A stretch of DNA of 64,000 nt. Origin: Entoloma clypeatum (taxonomy: Eukaryota > Basidiomycota > Agaricomycetes > Agaricales > Entolomataceae). Under the pieces are notes generated by a model that did no database searches, had not been told where the DNA came from, and saw nothing but the letters and a program-made list of their open reading frames with translations. Positions 44,032 to 55,500 of this stretch are shown here, one piece after another. The translations under genes were made by a program, and so were the position numbers. The stretch lies in the NCBI GenBank assembly GCA_963565915.1, contig OY751494.1:1426001-1490000 (forward strand), read 5' to 3'. Numbering within the stretch: position 1 is the first letter of the stretch; the number at the start of each line of letters is the position of its first letter.

Positions 44032-45992
44032 TAGTGTTTGAGGGTTCAGTTTGGTTTGGTTTTTTGCCTCTGAGAGGGATGGACCGGGACTGAGACTGGT
44101 CTTTCGATATCACACAATGGGAAAAAACCAGACTGGACCACACAGGACTGGCCATCCAATGGACAGATGGTGGACCGAACTGGTTTTGTATTATACATTG
44201 TGTCTAAAAATATATACAGGATATGTAGCATCAGTGGGCATGAATGGAGGGTGTTGGGTGTGAGAGGGGGCTGTTGGGCATGAGTGAACACAGTTGGGCA
44301 TGAGTGGGAGGCGTTGGGTGTTAGAGGGAGCCATTCGAGGGTGTTGGGCATTAGAGAGAGCTGTTGGGCATGTTGGGCATGAGTTGTGGCTGTTGGGTAC
44401 AAGTGGACGCCGTTGGGTGTGAGTGGGAGACAGTTGGGTGTTAGTCGACCCCGTTGGCCCGTTGGGTGCTATAGGGGGTCATTGTGCATGAGGGGCGGTC
44501 ATTGGAGGGAAAAAGTGGCTGGGTGGAGTGAAGGTGGGGGATAAAAAAAGTGTGGGGAGGTTGGGCTGGCTGTCGACTTATGTATGGTTCAACTTTTGGC
44601 AATTGCCAAGAGGGCTTGGCATCAATGCCAAGCAATGTGCATCATTGAAACTCATGCCTTTGATGCCCAATCTGTAGCACTGTAAGTCCTAAAAATAGTT
44701 TGTAACTTATGTAGAGATACTTAGAAGCTAATAGTAAGCATATAATCAGTTAAATATATGAGCTATGTAGGTAGAATTCTGAAATGATGCATCAAAACAA
44801 TGGCACACTGTAAATCATGATCAACAGAGCATCATCATGGGTTTTCTCAAACACAAAAACAACCTTTTCTTACTTCCTCTTTTCCACAATCACTGTAGTC
44901 TATATGTACTGTATATATACCATTGTAACATTGTATGTAAATCTACTCAGCCCATTCAAATCAAGCCCAAGGACTTAATAAGATGAATAGAAGCAAAATA
45001 GGTCGAAAATTTGACCAAAAAATTTTGTTTCAGCTTTGGATTCTCCTCATTCAGGGGACCTCACAGCACATCTGTTTTTCAAATTTGGTGCATTCATTAT
45101 GGAGATATAACACTTTTACTGAAATATGCACATTTCATCATTTCTATCTTATCTAGAGATCTAAAAATTATACAAGGTGTTTCAGAAGGTGAATACATAT
45201 ATATTGATGAGTTCTATCATGTTAAACTATTATTAGATCATGAGGAAGGCACCGCGCGCGCCTGCGCGATGCATTTGCACATTGTTTGCTGTTGTTTGGT
45301 GTAAAGTATTGCATCACTATATGCTCAAATCTGTGGTGAAAATTCATGAAATAAATACATATTTATTTATTGACATATGATACTCTGGTACATAATTGAT
45401 ATAGTCTGTAAGCTTACTTTCTCCTGTGTAGCCATATTAAGGAGAAATGCAATGCTTTTTGAGTTTGTTTACATATATTTGACACATTTGATATGCGTGT
45501 GTCGCACATCATCCAATGTTGAATTGACGCATCCACCCATTGCTCACTCCGCATTGAGAGGCACACAGATATAACAAAAATAACACTGTAATCATATGTT
45601 TTAGCTATGTTTTCACCATGTTTCACTCAATTCTTAACCTTTGTGACTCTGAGCAAGAGTTTATATACAAGCTAGAAATGTATTCCACTCAGTTGTAGCT
45701 TCAAAACAAGTCTTAGACCAATGAAATTGGACTATAAATATCTAGAATATTATGCAGATTACTGAAAAATCTCCAAAAATTGTAGAATATTAGGGGGGGG
45801 GTTGGAGGTGTATTCCAAAGGGCAAAAAGACTGGTCTTTTTGCGGTTTAAGTCAAAAAAACATCTAGCCTCAACCACAGTCTAAATTTTCTAAAAAGTAT
45901 AGACCTTAGCCGGCAGTTCAGTCCAACGTGGTCTATTTTTCAGTTCAGTTCAGTCCAGTTCAGGTCTACATAGACTGAACCTTCAAACACTA
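44032..45992. mobile_element. hAT-like non-autonomous element, TSD GCTTGTAC
   Basis: The 1961-bp element has ends TAGTGTTTGAGGGTTCAGT and ACTGAACCTTCAAACACTA and a perfect 8-bp duplication (44024-44031, 45993-46000). It interrupts the Helitron helicase. It contains minisatellite units (44223-44470), short open frames of no recognised family, and a poly-G run near 45792. It has no transposase. The left end resembles the element at 55358, so these form a family. Confidence 0.93.
44223..44470. repeat. 20-bp minisatellite array inside hAT-like element
   Basis: Units such as AGGGGGCTGTTGGGCATGAG and TGAACACAGTTGGGCATGAG repeat about a dozen times, with some 28-30-base irregular units. Orientation is as at 6716-7470. 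Confidence 0.85.
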
Positions 45993-47061
45993 GCTTGTAC
46001 CCAGTATGATTTGAATTACTTGCAGTCACATATTGTTGGAAATGGACCATCTTGATCATATAAAAATATCCATAATGTATCTATTATTACTGCTCAATCC
46101 TCAAAAAGATGAAATTGATGAATTGGGATGTAAATACTTTGCCAAAGATACAAATCAGAAACTTACAACATTTTATTCAATGGATTGTTTACCAGATTCT
46201 GAAAACAAAAAAAAAATCTGGAAAATCAATCCACTGCATCCAGTTCATGCACGGGCCCCAAGATACAAAATTATTATGGAATTTATCTCCATCCTCAACA
46301 AATCACATTCCTGGGAAACACTCTTTGTGTATTGGCCTTCCTGTTATGATCTGAAATAATAATGCAACTGAATTGTGCATTACCAAAGGTCAAGAAGGTC
46401 ATGTTGTTGGTTGGCAAAACACTCGAAATACTTATGGAAATCAAGCACTGGAAGTCGTATATGTCAAATTGTATAATCCTGCCAAAACCATTCAGCTAGG
46501 GTTTGTCAGAAAATGTAGTTCCAATTACAAGATCTTCTCCAAGAATGTTCAACTGTAACACACCTAATGGCTTGAAAATTAAAATCAAGCATGCTCAGGT
46601 TGCTATATTGCCAAACTTTGCCATGACAGATTATTCTTTTCAAGGTAAAACAAGGCTTTTCAATGTTGTTGATCTTTCACACTGTACAAGTCATCAATCA
46701 TACTACATATACTTGTCTTTCTCGTAGTGCATGAAGTGAGGGAACTATCATTATGCAAAACTTCAGTTCTAGATTAATAACAAAGAGTGCTGATGGTTAC
46801 TTGAGACAGAAGTTTAGAGAACTGGAAATTCTTGATCAAATCACAGAATGGAAGTACAAAGGCAGTTGGCCATCCAAGTTGAATGGAACTACTAGAAATG
46901 ATCTTCTACATTACTTTCAAGAGTTTAAGAGAACAAAATATATACCTAAAAATGTTCAGTCTTCTCAAATGATCCCAGTCTGATCCAATGTCTCAAATCC
47001 CAAAGATCACAGATTCAAAATAGAAAACTCTCAATAAATCAAAAGATTTTAAAAATTTAAC

Positions 47062-47390
47062 TTGGATAAATACATTGCTGCTAAAGGTACTAAAGCTGTC
47101 AATATTATATCATATGATCCAGCTCAGAAATTGAAAAAAAGAAAAAGTACCTTTGACAATCATATAAAAAAATTTGATTCCATAAAATGTCCATCAGATG
47201 TTGTTCCAAAGGGGCAGAATATTGGCAATCAAACTGCACAGCAGGGTCCCACAGGATTCATATGAAATTCTCACAACTGTAGTTGTGCTTATAATTCACT
47301 CTTTATCATACTCATTGATTTGTACTTGTCTGATAATAAGCATTGGACATCTGTTTATTGTTCCATCAGTCCTAATCTACAATTAGTGTT
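47062..47390 (+). pseudogene. Helitron C-terminal domain
   Basis: The frame encodes a lysine-rich linker (AQKLKKRKSTFDNHIKKF) and then, past a stop at 47263, a cysteine-containing segment (NSHNCSCAYNSLFIILIDLY, then SDNKHWTSVYCSI). Similar CAYDS-type segments occur at the C-terminus of some fungal Helitron proteins as far as I recall. The enzymatic nature is uncertain. The sequence ends near 47390. Confidence 0.55.
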
Positions 47391-47454
47391 CAAGGGTTCA
47401 GTACACATGTTGATCATGCAGGAGTAACTAGACATGCTGTTTTTGCAATTTATG

Positions 47455-48555
47455 CTACATAAAAAATAAAATACAGTACGAGCTGCAGTCGTTGTCTTGT
47501 GACGAATGATATGGACTGCAATCGCTGCGCATGAGAGGGAGGGAGGACATTCCGGAAAAGTATGAGTCTGGAGAGATGAAACCACTAGGAGGAGGGATGA
47601 GCTCCCGCAAGTGGTGTGTGTGGCTTGCCCTGGGGGCGCCTTGGAGAGGGGATGGGAATGGCATGCAGAGTAAAAATCCTGCATAGCCGCCCATTGGGGG
47701 GCCCAGCTTGTCATATTGCTTGGGATATTGGTTACATAACCTCAGGGGGGAAAGCAGGGGAGCTTTGTCTTTGACTGAAAAGTGTGTGAGGACAGGGGAG
47801 ACGATGGGGGAAAGGAGGAGCGATGGGGTGGCCGCTGGTTCAGGGATGGGGACGGGCATCACAGTCGGGGGTGGGGAGGCCTGGGCCTGCATCGCCACTG
47901 ATGCGTATGAGGCACATGGAGGGGGGGTGATGTCTGGGTAGACGCTGAAAGAGACGCTGAAGGTGCAGCTTGTACAGCTGCAACCTCATGGGAGGGGTGA
48001 GGCAGAACCACCTGGGTTCCGCATGTTTGGAGGGAGGGCAGAGAGGTCTGCGTTGAGCAGGACTTCTTGGCTGGTGGAGGGGGCAGGGAAATGGGGAAAC
48101 TTTCCAGCATAGTCTAGAAGAGCATCCATAATGTGGGAGATTACCTTCTGGTAATCAGAGGAGAGGTCAGCAAATGGGATGCCGAAGCTGTAGTGTTGCT
48201 TGGCTTTGAAGCCAGCAAGGAGGGACTGCCACCAGTCCACACCAGAAGGGAAAGAGGAGGTGGGAGATGGAGTCTCATCATGTGCCGCATAATACACAGC
48301 AGAAGATGGCAACTCAACGTCAAGATCAAAATGAGACTCATCGCGCACAGCCAGAAAGAGGAGATCTGACTGGGCAAACAAGAGAGGGGTGGGAGAAGGG
48401 CTGAAGCCATCCTGGCCAGCATGTATGAACTGCTGAGGAGGAGGGAGAGGGGTAGGAGCAGCAGAAGAAGAAGCCACATCCCCAGTGTTAAACCCTGAGG
48501 AGGTGGTTCCACCTTCACGCATCTTCTTGTGCTGTCTCGAAGCCTTGGAGGGCAT
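47455..48555 (-). pseudogene. Unrecognised proline/serine-rich gene with one TGA
   Basis: An ATG at 48555 opens a frame with a basic start (MPSKASRQHKKMREGG) and a proline/serine-rich stretch. A more ordered middle part follows (GVDWWQSLLAGFKAKQHYSF, then DYQKVISHIMDALLDYAGKF). The frame continues past a single TGA (47986-47988) to about 47455. The total is about 365 codons. The stop is followed by GGT and could be CGA-derived. I recognise no family. Composition resembles disordered fungal proteins, or a gag-like gene of an unidentified element. The hAT-like element at 48738 lies upstream. Confidence 0.45.
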
Positions 48556-48836
48556 CTTGGGATGAGTAGAAATTGACACAGAGGACTGGGTTGGGTGCTA
48601 CGGTGTCTACAACCAGCCAGAATCATTGCAGAACGTGTTGTATGACAACACATGTCAGCCTCGATGGTGGTGGTTAGTGGAAGAGAAGGGATGATCTCAG
48701 TATCAATGTTGGTATTTGACTGAGTACATAGAACAAGTAGTGTTTCTGAGTCATGTCAAGTCAAGTTAATGGACTAAAAAATTCATTAATTTAACTTTAA
48801 CTGGTTAATATATTTTCAAGAATTTCTTTAACTTAA

Positions 48837-49313
48837 TGTTACATTCCGATCAGCTCCGATGATTTCCGACCAATTCCGACACCTCCGACATCTCTGACAT
48901 TTTGACTAATACTTATTATGCATACTTACTGTTATGAATCTCATTACTACATACATTACTTACATCTGACCATTTTACTTATGTTAAGCATCTCCGACGC
49001 CACTCGTTATCCGACTCCGACGAAGCCACATGTCCTCTGACATAGTATTTAAACTCATGTAGAATCATGTATTAGCTTCAGTTGGAATATCAACTTAGAT
49101 TCAACATCATACCTCCCATTCTCTTTTCGACTCTTAACTTGAGTCCGACCTCCGACCCTCCGATCCTCCGATCCTCCAAAATAAGGACACCGACATTTTA
49201 GCGAGGGCGCAACACACAAGTTGAAGCCAAGTCCTTGCCCCTATGTTGCATGTGCTCCGACCCTCTGATGCGTCCGACATAGCTCCGATGTTTTTGTCAA
49301 TCAGTTCTTAACA
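48837..49313 (+). repeat. Gypsy-2 5' LTR (477 bp)
   Basis: It starts TGTTACATTCCG and ends AGTTCTTAACA. It is rich in CTCCGAC repeats. The TATTTAAA box is near 49048. The self-primer sequence is altered at one base here (CAGTTGGAATAT). Confidence 0.93.
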
Positions 49314-49315
49314 GT

Positions 49316-49327
49316 ATATTCAAACTG
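49316..49327 (+). promoter_or_regulatory. Self-priming primer-binding site of gypsy-2
   Basis: ATATTCAAACTG, starting 2 nt after the LTR, is the exact reverse complement of CAGTTTGAATAT in the 3' LTR (57292-57303). That LTR sequence begins 33 nt after the start of the TATTTAAA box (57259), where transcription should begin. This is the arrangement used by self-priming retrotransposons of the Tf1 type, where the 5' end of the RNA primes reverse transcription. No tRNA match was tested. Confidence 0.78.
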
Positions 49328-49359
49328 CCACTTGCTTATCCATATTTCAAATTCCAGTT

Positions 49360-50580
49360 ATGGCAGCCCGCAACACTCAGAACTCCCATGCAGCAGCAGC
49401 CGCAGTGGAAGCATCAAACCTGCAGGACACCAGGGCGACATTTCTACATATGTTCCAAGATTTTCCCACAGAAGAATCTGCACCCAAACCTGACCCCACA
49501 TCTCCGACACCTCGTCTCCGAACACAGACACAAGGACCTCCAATTCCTGAAGAATCCCATCCTTTTAAATCTCCGACCTCTCCTTTTGACAATAACAATC
49601 CTTTCCGTCGTGAGCAAACTCCAAACCTCGCTGAAGCAATTATGCTTATGACGCAGGAGCTCTGACATAGAGAGACTCTGAAGACTCCAAAAAAGAAGTC
49701 AAAGGAACCCAACACTTTTGACGGTTCCAACCCTCAGAAACTCACCAGTTTCCTCGCACAATGCACACTATATTTCCGAAACAACCCCACCTTTGACGAC
49801 AATGATAACAAAGTCAGTTTCGCTCTGTTGTACCTCTGAGGAACCGTGCTCCAATGGTTTGAGCCCATCCTCTTGGGAGAGTCCAACGATGACTCTGTCT
49901 GGTTGGACGATTGGTCCGCCTTTGTACACATCCTCCGATCTGAATTCGGACCTATCAATCGGACCGGAGAAGCAGAGGATAGCCTGGATCACCTTCAGAT
50001 GTGTGACAATCAGAAGATCCTATGTTACAACGTGGACTTCAAACGTCTTTCCACTCGCACACAGTGGGATGATGGCGCACTCTGATATCGGTACTATACC
50101 GGTTTAGCAGAACATATCAAAGATGTTTTAGGGACTTTTCCCAAACCAAAGACTCTCACTGAGTTGAAAGTAATGGCCCATAACATCGATGCTTGCTACT
50201 GGGAACGTCAACATGAGAAATCGCGCTCCTCTGACAAATCCACTCCGAAGTCCGACAAATCTGACAAATCCGACAAGAAACAGACCCCCGCTTCATCATC
50301 CTCCAATAACAACTCGTCGTCTAAATCCAACTCGCAACAACAACAAAAATCATCCTCCACCTCTCCAAAATCTGTCCTCTCCAACAAACTTGGCAAATAT
50401 GGGAAATTGACTCCCCAAGAATGCCAACGATGATTTGACAATAATTTATGCATGTTTTGCGGCAATGTTGGTCATTGGGCTTCCAACTGCTCGAAGAAAT
50501 CGTCTTCTAACGCCAAAGCAAAGGCCCGCGTGGCCCAAGCTGAGGACAAATCAAAGAAGGCAACCGAGTCAAAAAAATAG
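49360..50580 (+). pseudogene. Gypsy-2 gag
   Basis: One frame from ATG 49360 to the TAG at 50578, broken by TGA at 49663, 49837, 50083 and 50431. It encodes an alanine-rich start, a disordered proline/serine stretch, the retrotransposon gag capsid core (NTFDGSNPQKLTSFLAQCTL, then LGESNDDSVWLDDWSAFVHI, then EFGPINRTGEAEDSL), a serine/lysine-rich tail and one zinc knuckle CMFCGNVGHWASNC. About 406 codons, normal for a chromovirus. The TGA codons at 49837 and 50083 sit where YLRGT and ALRYR are expected, fitting CGA decay. This product would form the particle. Confidence 0.9.
50571..50577 (+). promoter_or_regulatory. Probable -1 frameshift site A AAA AAA
   Basis: In the gag frame the codons read TCA AAA AAA TAG. 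The heptamer A AAA AAA fits the X XXY YYZ rule for -1 slippage and touches the gag stop. A -1 shift leads directly into the open protease frame. A small CCAG/CTGG hairpin lies about 20 bases downstream. The decayed relative at 8175-10160 has AAAACAA here instead. Confidence 0.65.
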
Positions 50581-51430
50581 TAAGCAGTCCTCAGATTCCA
50601 GCACGTACTGGGGATTGTGTTGACTCCTTTCGTGCACCTTTGGAAACCCTCCAACTCAATGTGTCCGCTCTCTCAAATCTGAACTCTCTATGTATTGATT
50701 TGATATCTCCGACCTCTTCCGATTCTCTTCCGATAAAAACTCTTATTGATTCTGGTTCTACACATTGCTTCGCAGATACCAGATTTATTTCTTCTTTAAA
50801 CTTATCTCCGACTCCAATTCCTTCACCTATGGTTTTGAAACTTTTTGACGGTTCTTCAAATATTTATATCATGCAATCTATCAATCTTCCTCTTCGATTC
50901 CCTTCCGGTGAACTTCTGACCGTCGCATTTTACATGACAACCCTCAATTCATCTTGTAATTTGGTTCTAGGACACAACTGGCTTACCCGCTACAATCGGT
51001 TGATTGACTGGATATTGGGCAGTATCTTATTCTATTCTACATTACCTGACACTCCAAGTCCAACTCCAACGTCGACTGCTGAGGCAGCTCCGCCACCTCT
51101 GCAGTGTCTGCCCTCTCTGATGGGCACCTCCGATCTGCTCACTCTGAACACCTCCGACCCACCACAGATTACCATGGTCAATGCAGCCACATATCTCCAT
51201 GCTTGTAAAGCTCCTGGGGCATATGCTTTCCGCGGTCACCTCTCTGACATCTCCGCCAATTCCATGTCTGTCTCCGACGATGCTCCTGACCTCTCTGGCA
51301 TACCCGAGGAATACCACGATTTTGCTGATGTATTCAGTAAGAAAAAAGCCGACACCCTTGCACCCCACTGACCTTACGACCTGAAGATCAATTTGGAGGA
51401 AGGTACTTCCCCTCCGATTGGTCTGATGTA
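50581..51430 (+). pseudogene. Gypsy-2 protease and linker to reverse transcriptase
   Basis: The frame is -1 relative to gag. It contains the protease active site TLIDSGSTHCFADTRFI (about 50740) and NLVLGHNWLTRYN (about 50960), a long linker, then EEYHDFADVFSKKKADTLAP and, after TGA at 51369 (CGA expected), [15 protein letters not shown]. The polymerase domain should follow but the sequence switches strand at about 51433. Confidence 0.88.
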
Positions 51431-51432
51431 CT

Positions 51433-53533
51433 TGGACCAGTTATCCTGTTGGTAGTTGCAGAATATCCGCAAGTACTGTTCAAGGGTCTGGTTAGTGCGT
51501 TTGGTTTGGCCATTGCCTTCAGGGTGGTAACCAGAGGTGAAGTGGAGGGTCATGTTCAGAGCCTTTCCGAGAGATCGGAAGAATCAGGAGACGAATTCGG
51601 GGCCGCAGTGGGAGGTGACATGTTTGGGGATGCCAAGTTTAGAGAAGACATGTAATACAAAGAGTACGGCAAGGTCTTCAGAGGTGCAGTGAATGGTTGT
51701 CAGAATGAAGATACTTTGCTTCGTTAATTGGTCAACAATAACGAGGATGGAGTCAAAGTTGTCGGAGGTCGGAAGGGTCCTGATGAAATCCATTGAGATA
51801 GAATTCCAAGGACGTTTGGGGATCGGAAGCTGTTTGAGTAGGCCGTAAGGCTTGTGTTTTTGTGGCTTCAATCACATGCAAGTGGTACATGACTTGCAAT
51901 AGTGTTTGACAAAATCTCGTATTCCGGGCCAGGTATAATCACACTGAATGAGACTAAGTGTCTTGTTCTGACCTGGGTGTCCAGCAAGCATATGATCGTG
52001 CTTGTGCTGTAGGACTCGGAGTTGGAGGTCGTCGGAGTCAGGAACATATATCTGATTCTCATGTCGGAGGAAATCATCAGGGTCGAGAGACCAGCCGGGT
52101 TTAGAATCTTTGGAAAGAGTGTTATAAAGAGTGTCAGAAGGGAGTGCTGTGAGTATGTCATGGTGAAGCTTCTCTGTGTCCATGATAATGGTTGCATGGA
52201 GGATGGGCTCAAGGAGTTGAGTCATGCAAACTGAAGTGGAGAGCTGTTCTTGCAAAAAGACTGGTTGGAGGTTGGTCGGATTGATGTCGATGTAGTCGCT
52301 ATTTCCCCCTTTAGAATAGACATCCCAACATCTAGTTAGAGAGTCGGGTTTAGTTTCCAATCGGCCAGGGCGGAATTGGATGATGAGGTTGAACTGAGAA
52401 AGGTATTCCAACCATTGGACTTGTCAGCGTGAAAGAACTTTGGTGGTGGCAAAATACTCGAGATTTTTGTGGTCGGCAACGACATCAATCAGAGTACCGG
52501 AGCCTTCGAGGTAATGGCGCCAAATTTTAAACACTTCATAGATGGCAAGAAGTTCCTTATCATGGGTGTCGTAGTTTACTTCGGGGGCCATAAAGGTGTG
52601 GGAATGGAATGCAACAGGGTGGACTTCATTGTTAGAGGTGATGATCGACAAAATAGCCGCTAGGGCATAGTCGGATGCATTAGTTTCGACAATTATTGGA
52701 GAGTCAGAGATCCAGTGTGTCAGGATCGGAGCGGTGGTAAATGCCTTCTTCAGGTCATTAAAGGAGGTTCAAGCATCATTGGAGAACAGCCAAGTGGCAT
52801 GTTTCCTGGTTAAACGAGTGAGTGGAATAGTGATGTTGGAATAGAATGGAATGAAACATCGGTAAAAGTTTGCAAAACCTAAAAAGGACTGGACGTCCTC
52901 CACTCTGCGCAGTTCAGGCCAATCCTGAATAATCTTGACTTTTGCTTCCAACATTTTGAGTCCGTCAGGAGAAAGGATAAATCCAAGATATTCTACAGTT
53001 TTGGCAGAGAAGTCGCACTTGTCGGTGCGGGCATAAAGACCATGTTGTTGGAGTCGTTGGAGGACTTCTTGGACATGTTTTTTGTGTTCCTTGGGGTTGT
53101 CAGAGTAGATCAGGATGTCGTCGAGGTAAACAGTAACACAGTTGTCCAGAAGGTCAGAGAAGATGTTGTTCATGAAACGTTGGAAGGCTGCAGATGCGTT
53201 AGACAATCTGAATGGCATTACTAACCATTCAAACGATCCATAGCAAGTGCGGAATGCAGTTTTCCATTCATCACCTTCAGCAATGCGGACTAGGTGGTAT
53301 GCATGTTGGAGGTCTATGGTGGTATAAACACGTGCTTTTCCGGCAGTGGCTAAGAGGTCGGAGATGAGTGGAAGTGGGTATCGGGCCTTCTTCGTGATTT
53401 TGTTCAGGCCTCAGTAGTCAACGCATAGTCGGAGTGATCCATTTTTCTTTCAGACGAAGAGGATCGGAGCACCGTGAGGTGAATTAGAAGGTTTGATGAA
53501 ACCGATATTGAGATGCTTGTCGATGAAGTCTCG
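51433..53533 (-). pseudogene. Gypsy-2 reverse transcriptase, RNase H and integrase core, inverted in place
   Basis: On the minus strand, from 53533 downward: reverse transcriptase start (IDKHLNIGFIKPS), SPHGAPILFV, KNGSLRLCVDY, MPFRLSNASAAFQRF, catalytic VTVYLDDILIYS (about 53125), RNase H (YDTHDKELLAIYE, VADHKNLEYF), zinc site near 51870-52000 (LAGHPGQNKT, CKSCTTC) and integrase (WNSISMDFIRTLP, HCGPEFVS), ending in [15 protein letters not shown] at about 51440. The next integrase residues (NAPSATTGISPFFANKGYH) are on the plus strand from 53534. The block is therefore flipped relative to both neighbours. Several TGA stops. Confidence 0.9.
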
Positions 53534-54195
53534 ACAACAATGCACCTAGTGCTACCACTGGCATATCTCCCTTCTTTGCTAACAAGGGTTACCATCCGAA
53601 CATTACTGTTCATCCAGAATGAGACCTTGCGTCTTCCCAAGCCCGATCCTTCATGACCGACTTAGACGAACTTCACCAAGAACTGAAATCCACCATCTCC
53701 GATGCTCAATGACATTACCAAAAGTCCTCTGACAATAATCAGATTGCAGCTCCGATGTTCTCTGTCAGACAACAGGTTTTCGTCAAAGCACAGTTCTTCC
53801 GCACAACACGCCCATCCAAGAAACTCTCAGAAAAGTACTTGGGACCATATGAGATCATTGCACAACCCGGCACACACTCCTTTACCCTCTGACTCCCCGA
53901 CACATTCCGCGGAGTTCACCCTGTCTACCACGTCTCCATGCTTGAACCTGCAACTCTGAACACCATTCTGAATCGGACCCAACCTCCGCCTCCTCCGATT
54001 GACATCGACGGAGAACAAAGATCGACCGACGACGTAGCTGCAAGCTACTATATTTTGTCCGTTGGTTAGGATATGAAAACACTGATGAAGAATTCTCTTG
54101 GCTACCAGCCAATGAACTGGAAAATGCCCCCGAGCTTGTCTCCGATTTTCATTCCGCTTATCCTGACAAACCGGGTCCGCTCACGTCGCTCTGAA
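53534..54195 (+). pseudogene. Gypsy-2 integrase C-terminus and chromodomain
   Basis: The plus strand resumes with NAPSATTGISPFFANKGYHP, then DLDELHQELKSTISDAQ, VRQQVFVKAQFFRTTRPSKK, LGPYEIIAQPGTHSF and FRGVHPVYHVSMLEP. After a frameshift near 54020 comes the chromodomain (LLYFVRWLGYENTDEEFSWL, then PANELENAPELVSDFH), ending at TGA 54193. Most earlier stops are TGA at arginine positions (for example HPE-stop-DLAS and FTL-stop-LPDTF). The chromodomain would guide integration. Confidence 0.9.
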
Positions 54196-54736
54196 ACAAG
54201 AAAAAACAAGTACTATTGCTATCTACTTAGTACATTGTTTCTTGTTTGAAGGACCCTCCTCCTTGTCTGACTCCTCCTTGTCTGACTCCGCCTTCTCTGA
54301 TGGCTCCAAAATTGACATGTCAGAATCATCCGACAGCTCCGGCAACTCCAGCCTCTTCCTATTCACAATATCTTTCCTAATCCTCCTTGCGATCCTCTTC
54401 TCCAGTCTCAATTTGTGCGTCTCCTCCCTCGTATCCATCTCCAACTCCGTCTCCTCCTCCAACACCTCCGGCGACTTTTGTCGGTACTCGGTATTCACCG
54501 AGTCTTCAACTGCTGTTAGCAGTCGCCTCACCTGCCTGGTCTCCGCCAAAATCATCTTGAGGACACTCAAGACAGTGTATTCCGACCCACTCTCCGATGG
54601 CATCTCCGACGCCTTTTTCTTCCCCTTATTCACCTTCACCGTTTTCTTCACCTCCTTCACCTCCAACTTTCCCTCCGACACTCCGACCTCGCACTTCTTC
54701 TTGTCTTTGACACAACCCTTGCAGGACGACTTATTC

Positions 54737-55500
54737 CTAAAACAAAAGGTTAAAACAGAAGAGACGAACCAAAGAAGAACTCACTCATCATGTTCACACT
54801 CAACGCCCTTCACAATGCACCTATCACAGGTGCCGACCCCAACCCCGACTCCCGACCCCTCTCTGACTGTCACCGACACCTCCTCCACCTTCCTCTTCTT
54901 TGTCACCCTCTTCTTCTTCTCTGCCTGCGGCTCTCCCAACCCCTTGCTCAACGCGCCTTGCACAGTGGCTAGTGTTTCAAGGTCCAGTTTACTTTTGTTG
55001 GTTTCAGACTGAGACCAGACGGAACCAAACCGGTGAAAGACCAGACTGCCGGTCTCGGTCTTTATGCCTCTTGCACTTAATAGTCGTCTCTTGTCCAACC
55101 TGCACCATGACTTATTATGGTTTCTAAAACAAAGAGTTAGAACAGAAAAATAACCAGAAAGAAACTCACTCGTCGTCATGCATGCACTCAATGCCCTTTA
55201 TCATGCACCTCGTACAGGTGCCGAGTCCGACCCTGACTCCCGACCCCTCTCCGACTGTCACCAACACCTCCTCCACCTTCCTCTTCTTTGTCACCCTCTT
55301 CTTCTTCTCCGCCTGCGGCTCCCCCAACCCCTTGCTCAACGCGCCTTGCACAGTGGCTAGTGTTTCAAGGTCCAGTTTACTTTTGTTGGTTTCAGACTGA
55401 GACCAGACAGAACCAAACCGGTGAAAGACCGGACCACCAGTCTTGGTCTTTAAGGTTTCGGATCACAACCGGTTTCCGGTTCGTCTTTTTTCAGGATTTT
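54737..55500 (-). repeat. 388-bp tandem duplication of the zinc-cluster exon
   Basis: The exon with the first half cluster, the following intron and about 90 bases of hAT-like end occur twice, offset 388 bases (TAGTGTTTCAAGGTCCAG starts at 54970 and 55358). The distal copy is followed by a degenerate second half (WCRLDKRR) lacking cysteines. The proximal copy reads into the intact second half. The duplication therefore happened after the hAT-like insertion. Confidence 0.8.

Larger units (their letters stand above)
43055..46990 (+). pseudogene. Helitron PIF1-like helicase, split by a hAT-like element
   Basis: The helicase starts with WLDHSSYNSQ, MIKALKEKILADR and FMLNEEQERAFRIV. Walker A is GGMGGTGKSQVIKAL (43436), just after a TGA at 43424 where CGA is expected. 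Walker B is YIFIDEISM (about 43670) and motif III is IFAGDFAQLPPVGG (about 43790). It is interrupted after RYAACT at 44031 and resumes at 46001 (QYDLNYLQSHIVGNGP). The C-terminal motifs MTDYSFQGKTRLFN lie at about 46621. The 46033-46990 part is in several frames. Helicase activity unwinds the donor strand in Helitron transposition. Confidence 0.87.
39956..47395 (+). mobile_element. Helitron, helicase half, with three nested insertions
   Basis: The Helitron coding region begins abruptly in the Rep-to-helicase linker at 39956 and runs through the PIF1 helicase to a C-terminal domain near 47390. It is interrupted by Tc1 (40900-42517), a 263-bp insert (42786-43048) and a hAT-like element (44032-45992). 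Removing each insertion with one target duplication rejoins the protein. The 5' TC end and the 3' hairpin/CTRR end were not identified. A TAGTGTTCAAGGGTTCAGT motif at 47386 resembles a hAT end and may be another insertion. Confidence 0.88.

Noticed and set aside
47386..47404. Left end of another hAT-like element (TAGTGTTCAAGGGTTCAGT)
   Set aside because: No matching right end or 8-bp duplication was found, so it is only mentioned as a possibility within the Helitron entry.
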